This document shows positions 33,901 through 45,269 of a DNA stretch of 64,000 bases, piece after piece. A program made the translations under genes and the position numbers. Origin of the DNA: Apostichopus japonicus (Eukaryota; Echinodermata; Holothuroidea; Aspidochirotida; Stichopodidae). The stretch lies in the NCBI RefSeq assembly GCF_037975245.1, contig NC_092563.1:30903960-30967959 (forward strand), read 5' to 3'. How positions within the stretch are numbered: the first letter of the stretch is position 1; each line of letters begins with the position of its first letter. The notes beneath the pieces were generated by a model, which was given only the letters and a program-made list of their open reading frames with translations, made no database searches and was not told the DNA's origin.

Positions 33901-35816
33901 TAGTCATGAAGGCAATTCAAGGAAAGCTGATCAAAAACTATGATCTACCGTTTGATGTAAAAGAGTTGCAAATTCAACAACAAACTTGTCCTTACTACAA
34001 ACCAATTTATGATTTTCTTGCACACGACATTATTCCAGGTAATGTTAAGCATGCTAGAACTGTTCGTTCTCAAGCAGAGGATTATTTGTTATGTAATAGT
34101 TTGTTATTCAGGATATTTTTGCATGAGACTAATGATGCTAAGATGACTCTTCAGTTAGTCGTACCTGAGACTATGGTAGAACAAATAATATCTCGATATC
34201 ATGATGACTTGTTAAGTAATCATCAGGGTGTAATGCGTACATATTTGACCATTAGACAGCATTTCTATCTGCGCAATATGTTTCAACGCATCAGTAATTA
34301 TATTCAGGCATGTCTCCGTTGTCAAGAATTCCGTAAGATACCGGACAAATTGAGACAATATCATGCTCGCATTCCTGTTTCTTATCGTCCTTTTGACAGA
34401 CTTAGTCTGGATTTCAGGACTATGCCCACAACGGCTACAGGATTTAAACATTTGATGGTTGTTTGTGATGAGATCACTAGATTTGTTGTATGTGTTTCTC
34501 TTAAGACTCTTGATGCTGAAACAATATGTGAAGCATTATTGCAGAGGGTAGTCACAACCTTTGGTCCACCGTCTTGTATCATAAGTGATGCGGCAGCTTC
34601 TCTTACAGGAAAATTAGTGGAGCTCTTAAGTAAAGCTTTAGGCATTGAACAAAAGTTCATCAGTGTAAACAATCATGGAAGCTTACAGGTTGAAAGACAC
34701 ATTCAGACTCTTTCAAATTTCCTCAAAGTGAACTTAAATCAGTTTGGTACGGATTGGGTACGATTTGTCCCAACATCAGCCTATGCATATAACACATTTT
34801 CCTCTCCTCAGTTAGGTAACTATAGCCCATTTGAACTTGCATTTGGACGTAAGCCGCAAAATCTTACAAATTTATCGTTCAATCCAATGGCAGGATTATC
34901 ACAATCTCATGGAGAATATGCTGCATTGTTAAAGAAACGATTTGATCATTTGTCAAGGGTAATGTTAGTCTTACAAAAGAAGCAACAAGATGCTCAAAAT
35001 GTTAAGATAAGTGCAAAACTGGACAAAGGTGCAATTTATTCAACGGGTCAATTAGTGTATCTGTATAAGCCAACGTCTTCCTCCTTGACTGCGAACTCTC
35101 GCAAAATTGCTGCAGAATGGTGTGGACCACTAGTGATCCATCAAGTTTTGGATAGGACTCATTATTTGTTGGCCACTCTCAAAGGAGAAATTCTTAGTGA
35201 TGTATTCAATTATAACAGGCTTAAACCATGTTTTGTAAGAGCATCTTCTGAAACTAAGAATATCACCAACATTCAGAAATTGCGTCAGGTCTTGAAAACA
35301 AAGGGTTCATCAAGTGAAAAGGTTGCACGAATGAGAAATGTTTTGAGTAGTAACATTTCTAATGCAGAAAATGTTAATGTCATGCAAGATGCACATATTG
35401 AGTTTCATGATGAGTTTGGTAACATTTTGCCAGGGGTAACTTCAGATCACATCATGTGTCTTATGACCACTAAGCCAATGAATGTTGCATCATTTCTAGA
35501 GAATAGAGCGCATAATGAAGGATTAGCACTTCCATATCCTTCCATCAAAGATAGCATATTAAGGCAAAAGAAAGTTTTTGCAAATGCTCCACAAGGAGAC
35601 ATGAAAGTCCAACGTGCTCGATACAAATTGGGTGAATTACAGGTTCTGGTCACCTATCAGACACCATGTTTTCCAACAGGCTTTAAGAGTCATGGTTTTT
35701 GGTGGAATGTAGGAAAATATTCCAACACAGGGGAAATAATGAATTTTCTCCATGAAAAGGGATTGAACATTACAGGCAATCCAGGTAGGATGTTGCAAAC
35801 ATTATATGGTTAATAT
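30939..35816 (+). CDS. pol: Pol polyprotein of gypsy element (PR-RT-RH-IN)
   Basis: The frame is open from about 30876, overlapping gag by 34 nt in the -1-relative frame. The given start is the first GTG and pol is probably made as Gag-Pol. Residues counted from 30939: protease LLFDSGAT (D62); RT with VLDLKSAFF (D460) and AHHDDIVVYS (D528, D529); RNase H YSDTSRVATGS (D680); integrase zinc finger H1088...C1125, C1128; DDE residues D1158, D1217, E1252; GPF-like segment WCGPLVIHQVL (W1394) to NRLKPCF. About 190 further residues carry no known domain. Odd points: HHDD replaces YxDD, and D1217-E1252 has 34 rather than 35 intervening residues. Confidence 0.92.
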
Positions 35817-37098
35817 GTATAACTGCATAATTGTTTAAGTTAAGATGAACAGGTGTTTTACCCAGATTGTATGAATGGAATGCGTCATGGCAATTACCTG
35901 CATACCTTTTAAGTGGAAGTCATTGTACTGTATGGTGTAACAATATAAGCTTTATTGTTAAAAACGCCACCAAGTGACCTAGTTTCATCTTTTATAACAA
36001 ATGTGTAATGAGTATACCTTATTTCTCCTTATGAATTCGTTCAAACGTTTACCCGGCAATTAGAACATATCCGGAATATTAGCAACTTGGGTTTTCATAT
36101 ATTGAGAAATATTTTAAGGATATTTACATTGCATCATTTATGTTATATTGAAAGCTATTTAGAGACAGCATTGAAGATGTGCAACTTTTTACTTACAGCA
36201 ACAGTTATCGAAGCAAATGAAAGTATAGATGTTTTGAGGAAATTATGTATATATTTTCTTTTCCTCAAAAATTTCATCATGAAGTTGAAAAGAACAAGAT
36301 GTTAAGTAATATGTAATTTGAAGAAAGATTTGTTGATGTCATAGTCTATGGGGTCTCTTTTATGGTATCGAATATCTAGTACTTTGGTACTTTACTAAAT
36401 CATTCGGAGTGCATACCTAGGGTCACCATGCTATCGAGTCACATTTTCTTGATTTTCTTGAGGTGAATGTATGTATGTATGTATGTATGTATGTATGTAT
36501 ATGTGATCTTCCCGCAAGCAGGAACTCGCGAATGTATATGATTCACAAGGTTTCAAAGCAGTTTTGAAACTATGACTTCATTAAAGAGGAGTTTTGTAAA
36601 TGAGTTTGTAATATTTTAAGGTTCTTTTTTAGTGTACGAATTTTTATGGAACGCTAAGGTGTTCTGTTCAGTAAAAAGATAACTAAGTCTAGTATTTTCT
36701 GATCTCTCCCCATTCACGGCATGATTTCACTTTTGATATAAATGTATTATTGATGTATGAAATGCATAAATGTATTTTGTAAGAGATCCTGCATATTTTG
36801 CTGTGTCATGTAACTTTAAGATATCTTAATGATATTTTTTTTAGATTACATCATATGATGTCATCAATATTGAAGAGGTACACACAAAATTCATGGAGAT
36901 AGTGTCAAAGTGTCAACGTATATACCATATGATCATTTTAATAATTCGTAACCAAGATGTTAACCTTTGAGATATATGAAGACCATTTATTGAAGTCAAT
37001 GAAAATTAGTGAATGTGCTTACAGTACTCTACCTTCTTGAGATAATGATAAGTTAAAGCAGTATGATGTTAAAATTTTGGAGTATCCAAAAATTTTAA
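35817..37098 (+). other. 3' non-coding region of gypsy element
   Basis: About 1.28 kb between the pol stop and the polypurine tract. No env-like frame: the longest open frame (36087-36305) has no signal peptide or motif. An (ATGT)n microsatellite occupies about 36468-36500. Such a long 3' region is unusual for an element without env. Confidence 0.7.
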
Positions 37099-37112
37099 AA
37101 GATTGAGGGGGA
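37099..37112 (+). promoter_or_regulatory. Polypurine tract of gypsy element
   Basis: AAGATTGAGGGGGA directly precedes the 3' LTR. This is the expected plus-strand primer. Confidence 0.85.
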
Positions 37113-37802
37113 TGTTATGATATAGTGATACCATCTCTTTGATGTTACCGAAACACTCCATCGAGACACCTTACAGGCCTCTTATGTATTTATCTAGGTC
37201 ATGGATTCAGTTTTCCCACGAGAAGTTTTTTAACTATCTTATTGAATCTTGGTACAGGGCCTTTTCCCAAAATAGATTCCATTATGTCTGTGGAACATTC
37301 GAGAAGGTTCTCTCACGTGGTATGGAAGTTTCCATAGAAAGGGGATGGACTTCCAAACTCCCAACCAATCAGGGCAGATCAGTGCCAGCGCACTTATTTT
37401 TATATCGTTAGGTTAATACAGGATGGTCAGGTTATTGGTTGCCTACTGATTGTGCGCAGTGAGATTTTATGGAAGTAAGGTTTAAAAGAGGGCATGGGGC
37501 CGAAAGTTTTATCACTTGGTCAGCAAATTTATCACTCCGTCAGCGCTCCGTGATCAAGTCAAGTCAAATCATTGTAATTTAGTTTTATTTGTTAAGAGAA
37601 TCGACAGAGAAGAAATTATACCGAATCATCAAATCAAATCCTATCTCGTCAAATTGTTTTTTGTGTGAAGTCATTGTTTTCTTCCGTTCGAGACATCTCC
37701 TGAAGAAGCATAAATACGGCATCAAGATATCCCAGTACCTTTCTATCGCGAGTCCCGATATAGTTTTACTATCGGAGGAGCCGGGCTCGTCACAATATTA
37801 CA
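37113..37802 (+). repeat. 3' LTR of gypsy element
   Basis: 690 bp, identical to the 5' LTR except for A to T near its start (TGATATAG) and G to T in CAAGTCAAATC. Followed by ATAC, matching the 4 bases before the 5' LTR. Confidence 0.95.
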
Positions 37803-40189
37803 ATACCTTTGATACACTGTTCATTTCTATCACTTTACCTCCATTGATTTATTAATGTGAAATTTAATTTCTTATCAGTACAACTTTCATGTTTAATAAA
37901 AGCAAAATTGACAGTCTACTGTAAATGTGATGCCCATTTGGATGAATCTCAATAATAGTTAAAGTAAATTTCACATGGCTTTACTCAGCTTAGTTTTTCA
38001 TCAATATATCATCATGATACATTGTTGTTACACGATGCACATTACAAACATTGTACCATGGGTGATTCATTAAAATGTGTATATCTGATCATCAGCACAA
38101 TCTTCCTTCTTGCAGAGCATAAATCCTTTATACTTTAACTGTTCTCTTGTTGTTATGTGACTGTTCATTGCCAAGTTTCTAAATTATTTATCAAAGTTTA
38201 CTTATTTTTCAACACACAATATTCACACAACACATTTTTCTTAGAGAGTTTTGTTTATTTCCCCTTCTTAATAGTGGAATCAATGTGCCACATTGGAATA
38301 AGAAAAGAGACTTTAAAGAGAAATAAAAAAGAAAAAAAGGTTTAGAGAGTTCAACACCAATTGACTGTTATTAGTCACAACAAGTTCAACAATATACTTA
38401 CAAGTTTATACAATAGAAAGCAGTAGTGGCTCCTGCTGTATTTATCATTTAAGTCACAACAGCTTGAAACAAGTTTCATTGGAATTTGCTGTATTAACAG
38501 GGAGAAACCAAATCTGTCAATTCGATAAAACCAATAATAATTGATACCCTATTGTATGACACTTAGTTTGGCTCTTGTTTGTTAATCATAAGTGTCTGCA
38601 TGTGTTATGTTGAGACTCTTGTCACTGAAGCTAATTATCACCAATATAACTGTCTTCATTCTATAATTGAATTATTATATTATATTGAATTGTATCGAAT
38701 TATTGTAATGAAATGACCTAATCTTAATCTTCATTTTTCATTGGATCATTTTGATCTCTGAAGTTGTTTTTGCATTGTTGACTTCAATTATTCAACAAGG
38801 ATTTTCCTAAAAATATATGACATTTGCATTCAGTGTTGTAGCCATAATTGACATAATTTTGCATGAAAAAATTACCTAATATACTGTCACACAATGAAAT
38901 TAATTATCTCATGCATTCTGTGTTGTATCTTTGACCTCCTATGTATAAAATAACCAAGCATATAGTGTCAAGCATTGGAATTCTTCATTTCATTCATTTT
39001 GTGCTGTAGCCACCATGTACTTCACTTAATGTTAAAGAAATAGCATACTGGTGCATTCTTCATTTCATTCATATGTATTGCAGCTATCTTTGATCACCTT
39101 CGCATGAAAAGAAATCACCAAAACTACTGTGAAAGTCAATATTGAGAATGACTTAAAATATGATATAGATAGTCCCACCATTCAGATGTAATTTTTTTAT
39201 TTAAATGCACACTGAAAGTACCTTTATACTTGGTATGTTAAGGATCATGTATGCACTTTTAACAGTAGAGTTAACAATTGAAATGGAAATAACTGGCTGA
39301 AAAATTACACTTTAAGCATTGTTGTCTAATCATTCCAAGTAGCTGGAGTACTACTCAGTCGAGCACACATACCCCACTAGGACTTCTATGGCCTGCACTG
39401 ACAATCCCATGTTCAAAGACATTCACAATTTATGAAGGACAGAAGGCATTGTAGTCAAGCCTACGTGGTCTTGTGGAGCCAGATTCGCTGATAAAACATT
39501 TTACCCTTAGGTTTGCAGGTTAAAGAAAGCAGCATGAAAGCTTGAAAATAAAAGATAAAAAAAAAAAAAAAACTATATAAAAGACAGAAGGAAACAACTT
39601 AGGCTCATATTCCGCTAGTTTGTAGTACCGGTACTATAAGATTTCAAGGCCAGAATTCTGCCTAAATTAAGCATTTCATAGTGATGGAATCCTTTGTTTC
39701 AGGTATTGTTTAAAGTGAACTGTCACAAATTGGTATTGTCCTATATGCATAATAGACCCATTAATTAATGGTTCATCCACCAGTCCTTCTTTTGAATATA
39801 TTTGTTAACTCACAATTGAAATATTATGTAACATCTTGCCAGTCCAAACGCTTTGCATAAGTTTAATCCTCTTGGGATTACATAACACAAGTAAAACCCT
39901 TTGTGTAGGTTAATAAATGTGACAATTAAAAAAGCATGAAGTTTGTCTTCATTTGTGTTTGTGCTTTTGTAATCTTTTGTAGATTATTTAGGCAACCAGA
40001 TGGAACAAGATGGAAAATGTAGTAATTCACTTTGCAGTACATTTCCCCATCCTTGTCTTTTTTCTACATTTAGACTGGAGAGGAATGTGTTTCTTCAAAG
40101 TTTCAAACACTCATTTGGAACAAATAATTTCAGCTTCATTGTTTGTTTTCCATGATTGAACCCTATACTATAGGAGAGGGGTGTTAAAA
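37803..40189. other. Unassigned AT-rich tract
   Basis: No gene supported. The words TTCATTTCATTC and ACTGTxACACAATG recur between 38880 and 39070, suggesting an old tandem array. An A-run lies at 39559-39574. Confidence 0.45.
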
Positions 40190-41759
40190 CTGTCCAATTT
40201 ACCTTGGCTATGTACCTAATGAGGTGTTATGTATCATCCTCCCTTTTCGGTGGCTGACTTGTCCATTCAGGTCAAAATAGTAGCAGTACTGGATATTTCA
40301 CTTACCATTTGTAAACTAAATGAACCTACTCCAAAACATCTTCCTCTTTCTCTTAATCGCTGCCCTTACACATCCTTCACCCCTGGTATGCAGTGAATCA
40401 ATGTATCTGTCTTGCAAAAAGGGGGAGGTACAAAGCCTGTCCACTCATTAACAGTGTTCGATATTTCATTTACTTATGTTACCCAACTCCAAAACACCAT
40501 CCCCTGTTTCTTCAATCTGTACCCTTACCCATTCTCCATCTCGTGCTATGCAGACCCAATGCAAACTCAAATTGAGAGCTACCTCCCGTATTAATTGCAT
40601 AGTTTTGTTACTGTAATTCACAACGAAAATAGACCCTGAAAATTTTGATGCAATATCTGATGACAATAAATATACTGGCTAACATACACCCCACTTTTTG
40701 GACAGTGAAGCCTTTCCTGTTGTTTTAATGCAACTAGGCGGAGGGGGTCTTGGCCCTACTTTTTTTCTATGACCTGTACATTGTCATAAAAGTAAGTATT
40801 CCTAAAGCATTAACTAACAAGTTTGCCTATATATAATGTTTCACCACTCAAAATCATTTTCCACTTTGCGTCCACCCCCGCCCCCTACATCCCCGGCATG
40901 CACTGAAGCAATCCAAAAGGACATTGGGAGCTGCCTCCTTTATTGATTGCATAATTTTGTTTCTTTCACACCAGATATAGACCTTCAAAACGTAAGTGCT
41001 AATTCTGATAACACTAAATATATGTGGAGATTAATATACACCCCTTTTTTGGTGTGGTGGGGGGGGGGGGGCTGTGAATCATTTCCATTTGTCTTTTATG
41101 CAACTGAGGGGAAGTGGGTGTCCTGCCTTTCCTTTCGTCTATGGGTTACCTGCACAAAGTTAGTATTCCAGGATAATTTAACACATAACTTTGCCTATAT
41201 ATGATTTTACACCACTCCAAAACATTTTATCCTTTGTGTCCAGGGCCCACCCTTACCCATCCTCTCCCCCTAGCATGCAGTGAACCAAAGCAAAAACACA
41301 TTGGGGCTTCTTCCCTAGATAATTGCATAATTTTGTTTCCTTCACACCAGATAAAGACCAGCCTACAACATTAATGCAATAACTGCAAATGCTAAATTCA
41401 TGTAGATGTTAACATACACCCCAGTTTTGGGGGCTGTGAATTATTGTTCTTTATTTTTTTCATGCTGTTAATGGGAGGGGGGTGCTGGCCTTCCTTTTGT
41501 TTATTTGTAACCTGACATTACATCGAAGTTAGTATTGTAAGTTATCTCACTACAATAACTTTGCCTATATATAATGTTACACAACTTTGATACATTTTCT
41601 CCCTTGTGTCCAGCCCCACCCTAACCTTCCCTCCTCCAACCATTGCGTGCAGTGAAGCAATGCAAAATACTATTGGGAGCTGCCTCCCTTATCTATTGCA
41701 TTTCTTTCCTTTACACCAGATTTATACCTTTAAAACATTAATGCCATATCTGTTAACAC

Positions 41760-41760
<1 letters not shown>

Positions 41761-41831
<71 letters not shown>
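41761..41831. repeat. (TA)n microsatellite
   Basis: About 34 TA units bordering the left Penelope-like copy. A shorter (AT)n at 43528-43549 borders the right copy. Confidence 0.95.
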
Positions 41832-41836
<5 letters not shown>

Positions 41837-42640
41837 CGAAAATCCACGTTTACTCCAAAAGAAAATATTATTAGAGAAAACCAGAGAAATAAGATATGAC
41901 TCATAATTGACAAATAAGGAGTAAGTTTTACAAAATATATTGGAATTTTCGGTCCCCCTGGGACCTTCGTCAGCAATACTTGGCAGTCGAATGAGAAGTA
42001 CAAAATGTGACACAATGAAAGTATGACGCTAGATAAGAGTAAGTTGCAATGATGGAATTAAAACCAAATAAACCATGACTATACAGGAAGCGGATTAAGG
42101 AGCAAAGAACGGATTACATATGCTTGTAGAACTGGTAGTTGTTAAGGGGTCCCAAGTCTTTGTTGAGGCCGGTGATGTGAGACTTAATACGAAAGATCCA
42201 ATCGATTTCTTTACGTTTACGTTCAGTAGTTGATTTGAAGTTCGAGGCAATTAAAATACATTTTAGGTTTTTTAGAGAATGACCATGAAGATTGAAATGT
42301 TCGGACACTGGGAATCCTGCAAAATTATCACGAATAGATTTTTTGTGATTATTAAAACGTAAGCGGAATCGGGAGCCTGTTTCACCTACATAATTGCCCT
42401 CTTTGCAAAGTACACAATAGAAAATGTAAATAACATTAATAGAATCACAAGAGAGGGAAGGGGGTCTAAGACTAAAGTCAACATTGGGAATCTTGACCAC
42501 GGTGCCTGGGGTAATATGGGGGCATATTTGGCATCTAGGTTTACCGCAAGGAAAATTGCCTGCGGAGGTGGAAACTGAGCGGGGGAGTCTGGAGGAAGTG
42601 AGAAGAAATTTAAGGTTGGGGGGTTGACGAAATGCTAGCA
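41832..42640 (-). mobile_element. Penelope-like element, 5'-truncated, left copy
   Basis: Minus-strand 3' part of a Penelope-like retroelement: endonuclease-coding region, then ~250 bp of 3' non-coding sequence with a hammerhead-like motif. It is inverted relative to the right copy; coordinates mirror about 42699. The 3' end extends about 35 bases further than the right copy before meeting (TA)n. Truncated at ATGCTAGCAT, a palindromic decamer at the junction. Confidence 0.85.
41947..41973 (-). ncRNA. Hammerhead-like core motif, left Penelope copy
   Basis: Reads on the minus strand CTGACGA, A, GGTCCC, AGG, GGGACC, GAAA. This is the mirror of 43425-43451. See that entry for reasoning. Confidence 0.4.
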
Positions 42641-42641
42641 T
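42114..42641 (-). pseudogene. GIY-YIG endonuclease domain of Penelope-like element, left copy
   Basis: The frame encodes 175 residues identical to the right copy. In order: MLAFRQPPNLK (the PLE linker after the RT), Cys motif PCGKPRCQICPHI, GIY-YIG core VIYIFYC...NYVGETGSRFRLRFNNHKKS, SEHFNLHGHS and a basic Glu-containing helix ERKRKEIDW. This nuclease cuts the target DNA for PLE insertion. The upstream RT is absent, so the fragment is not a complete gene and the first Met is not a true start. Confidence 0.85.
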
Positions 42642-43284
42642 TCCGTTCGTTACCAGTTACAACCCCCTCATCAAATCTTTCATTCGCTCCATCAAACAGG
42701 AATTTGCTGTATTTCAAGACGATCAGTCTGTAGGAGAATCGTTTAAGGTACCCCCCATGCTAGCATTTCGTCAACCCCCCAACCTTAAATTTCTTCTCAC
42801 TTCCTCCAGACTCCCCCGCTCAGTTTCCACCTCCGCAGGCAATTTTCCTTGCGGTAAACCTAGATGCCAAATATGCCCCCATATTACCCCAGGCACCGTG
42901 GTCAAGATTCCCAATGTTGACTTTAGTCTTAGACCCCCTTCCCTCTCTTGTGATTCTATTAATGTTATTTACATTTTCTATTGTGTACTTTGCAAAGAGG
43001 GCAATTATGTAGGTGAAACAGGCTCCCGATTCCGCTTACGTTTTAATAATCACAAAAAATCTATTCGTGATAATTTTGCAGGATTCCCAGTGTCCGAACA
43101 TTTCAATCTTCATGGTCATTCTCTAAAAAACCTAAAATGTATTTTAATTGCCTCGAACTTCAAATCAACTACTGAACGTAAACGTAAAGAAATCGATTGG
43201 ATCTTTCGTATTAAGTCTCACATCACCGGCCTCAACAAAGACTTGGGACCCCTTAACAACTACCAGTTCTACAAGCATATGTAA
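42640..43284 (+). pseudogene. GIY-YIG endonuclease domain of Penelope-like element, right copy
   Basis: Open from the junction at about 42640 to TAA at 43284, about 214 codons. The last 175 residues are identical to the left copy: Cys motif, GIY-YIG core (IYIFYC and YVGETG), Arg in RFRLRFNNHK, and PVSEHFNLHG. About 39 extra N-terminal residues belong to the region joining RT thumb and endonuclease. Without the RT this cannot move itself. Perfect protein identity between the copies means that they arose very recently or in one event. Confidence 0.85.
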
Positions 43285-43424
43285 TCCGTTCTTTGCTCCT
43301 TAATCCGCTTCCTGTATAGTCATGGTTTATTTGGTTTTAATTCCATCATTGCAACTTACTCTTATCTAGCGTCATACTTTCATTGTGTCACATTTTGTAC
43401 TTCTCATTCGACTGCCAAGTATTG

Positions 43425-43451
43425 CTGACGAAGGTCCCAGGGGGACCGAAA
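43425..43451 (+). ncRNA. Hammerhead-like core motif, right Penelope copy
   Basis: CTGACGA (43425-43431) fits the hammerhead core CUGANGA. A perfect 6-bp hairpin GGTCCC/GGGACC follows as stem II, then GAAA (43448-43451). Penelope-like elements are known to carry hammerhead ribozymes in their terminal regions, and the position in the 3' non-coding part fits. One extra A between core and stem II and an unclear stem III/cleavage site are against full activity. Confidence 0.4.
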
Positions 43452-44107
43452 ATTCCAATATATTTTGTAAAACTTACTCCTTATTTGTCAATTATGAGTC
43501 ATATCTTATTTCTCTGGTTTTCTCTAATAATATATATATATATATATATCTGTAGAGGTTAACGTACACCCCATTTGTAAGGACAGTGAATAATTTCCCT
43601 TTGTTTTGCATGCAGTTAATGTGACATGGTGTCCTACCCTACATATTGTCTATGGGTAACATGTACATTGCATCAAAGTTAGTATTCCAGGAAATTTCAC
43701 TACAATAGCTTTGCCTATACTGTACTGTTTTAACACTCCACTTGCCCCTTTGTGTCCAGTCACCACCCTTACTCCCAACCCCCCCCCCCCCCACCCGCCC
43801 CAAGCACCACTGCCATTTAGAAGCACATTGGGAGCTGCCACCTATATCGATTGCATAATTATGTTTCTTTACACCAGATTTAAACCTTACAAACATAAGT
43901 GCGATATCTGATAACACTATATATATGTAGAGGTTAACATACACCCCATTTTTGTTGGGGGGGGGGGTAGGAGCTGTGAATCATTTCCCTTTGTTTTTCA
44001 TGGAAGTAAGGGGAGGCGATGTGGTACCCTTCCCATGGATGTCGCTCGAGGGGGATGTGGGGATGTCTCAACCCAATCTTGGTAAACTGACGATAGTCGT
44101 AAAATAT

Positions 44108-44165
44108 GAGTGCGACAGTCGGAATTTCCTACTGTCGCACTCTAATTTTTCCGACTGTCGCACTC
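44108..44165. repeat. Short inverted repeat GAGTGCGACAGTCGG
   Basis: GAGTGCGACAGTCGG at 44108-44122 is followed by complementary ACTGTCGCACTC at 44131-44142 and again CCGACTGTCGCACTC at 44151-44165. Two alternative hairpins are possible. Possibly the end of a small MITE. Confidence 0.7.
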
Positions 44166-44189
44166 TAATTTTCATACATTCTTTGTAAT

Positions 44190-45240
44190 TTTGAGTGACC
44201 TAAAATTTCCAGTCAAAATTGACCTTTAATCAGTCATATTTACCACGTTTTCCTTGTCACGTTGAAAAATTGTGTCTCGCGATCCTTATACTCCACCATA
44301 CAAGAAATGCCTAATATAACCACTATGCAACGTAAGCATAAATAAAACTCATGCTAATCTACGGAAGCTAACAAGGGCCATCAACATAAGAAATACTTTG
44401 CCCCATAAGGCGAAATTTTCAGTAAATTGTTTAGATAACAAGATAAAATCTGATCAAAAGACAGAAAAATGTTGGATTGCTCAGTTGCTTTGACCATGGA
44501 GGTAAAAACAGACTGAGCAATTGAACAATTATATGAAAAATGTTTAATTGACAACTTATCATATCTCGTGAATTGGACATTTTGCTGCAAAATGTTCAAT
44601 TGTTCACTTCATTCCATCTAAGCAATTGAAAATATTTTTGCAAAATGGTTAATTGACACCTTATCGTATCTCGTCAACTCAACGTTTTTCTGCAAAATGT
44701 TGAATTGTTCACTTCCAAACGCTCAGTTGGAATGAAGTGAACATTTGATTTGTGAACACTTGATGTGAGCGATAAATAGCCCCAACCCCCCTCCCCCCTA
44801 AAAAATATATATTAAGCGCGCTAGGAAAAAGCACTGCATTTTCCCCCCTTTATTACGTTAACATAGCTTTTGTACTTAGTAGTTTATGTAGCCTATCAAG
44901 CAGATAACATACACTCAGTTGCTTACTTGCTTAACCAGAGTGATTATGTTTGTGAAGTGTGCCAGTGGTACAAATGTACCGAAAAAAGATCGGAACAAAA
45001 GTGCAGTCGTGAAAGATAGGTACGGTGTCTGACTGTAACTGACCGTATCGTTGGCGAGTAGTGCGGGGGGGGGGGGGGTACAAGGCAGCAGTCGGAATTT
45101 TCTGGCTCCAAAACCCATCTACTTGGAATTTCAGCCAGTACACCCCCCCTCCCCAATTATCAGGCCTTTGCTACGTCCCTGACCCTTCCTTCCGTCTTTG
45201 GTAATCGGTACATTAATGTCATAGTTAGTATTCCTGGATA
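44190..45240. other. Non-satellite insert within the array
   Basis: About 1 kb lacks satellite words. It contains a 107-bp imperfect tandem duplication: TTAATTGACAACTTATCATA at about 44543 and TTAATTGACACCTTATCGTA at about 44649, both followed by TGCAAAATGTTxAATTGTTC. There is a G-run at 45064-45078. No gene supported. Confidence 0.5.
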
Positions 45241-45269
45241 TTTCACCAATAACTGTGCCACTTTATAGT

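Larger units (their letters stand above)
28620..37802 (+). mobile_element. Full-length Ty3/gypsy LTR retrotransposon (9183 bp)
   Basis: Two 690-bp LTRs begin TGTTATGA and end TTACA. They flank a PBS, gag, protease-RT-RNaseH-integrase pol, a 1.3 kb 3' non-coding region and a polypurine tract. A 4-bp duplication ATAC lies at 28616-28619 and 37803-37806. The LTRs differ at two positions by eye (about 99.7% identity), so insertion is recent. Domain order PR-RT-RH-IN places it in Ty3/gypsy. There is no env-like frame. Gag has an internal frameshift, so this copy is probably not autonomous. Confidence 0.95.
42637..43530 (+). mobile_element. Penelope-like element, 5'-truncated, right copy
   Basis: Plus-strand 3' part of the same PLE, starting about 115 bases further 5' within the coding region than the left copy. 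The frame before 42757 continues upstream as FVTSYNPLIKSFI...GESFKVPP, typical PLE sequence before the RRPPNL block. It ends with CTCTAATAATAT in (AT)n. The two copies are head to head with no unrelated DNA between them. Confidence 0.85.

Noticed and set aside
36087-36305. Possible env-like frame after pol
   Set aside because: Only 72 codons, with no signal peptide, furin-like site or membrane anchor pattern.
41606-42015. Ile-Tyr repeat frames
   Set aside because: Translation of (TA)n.
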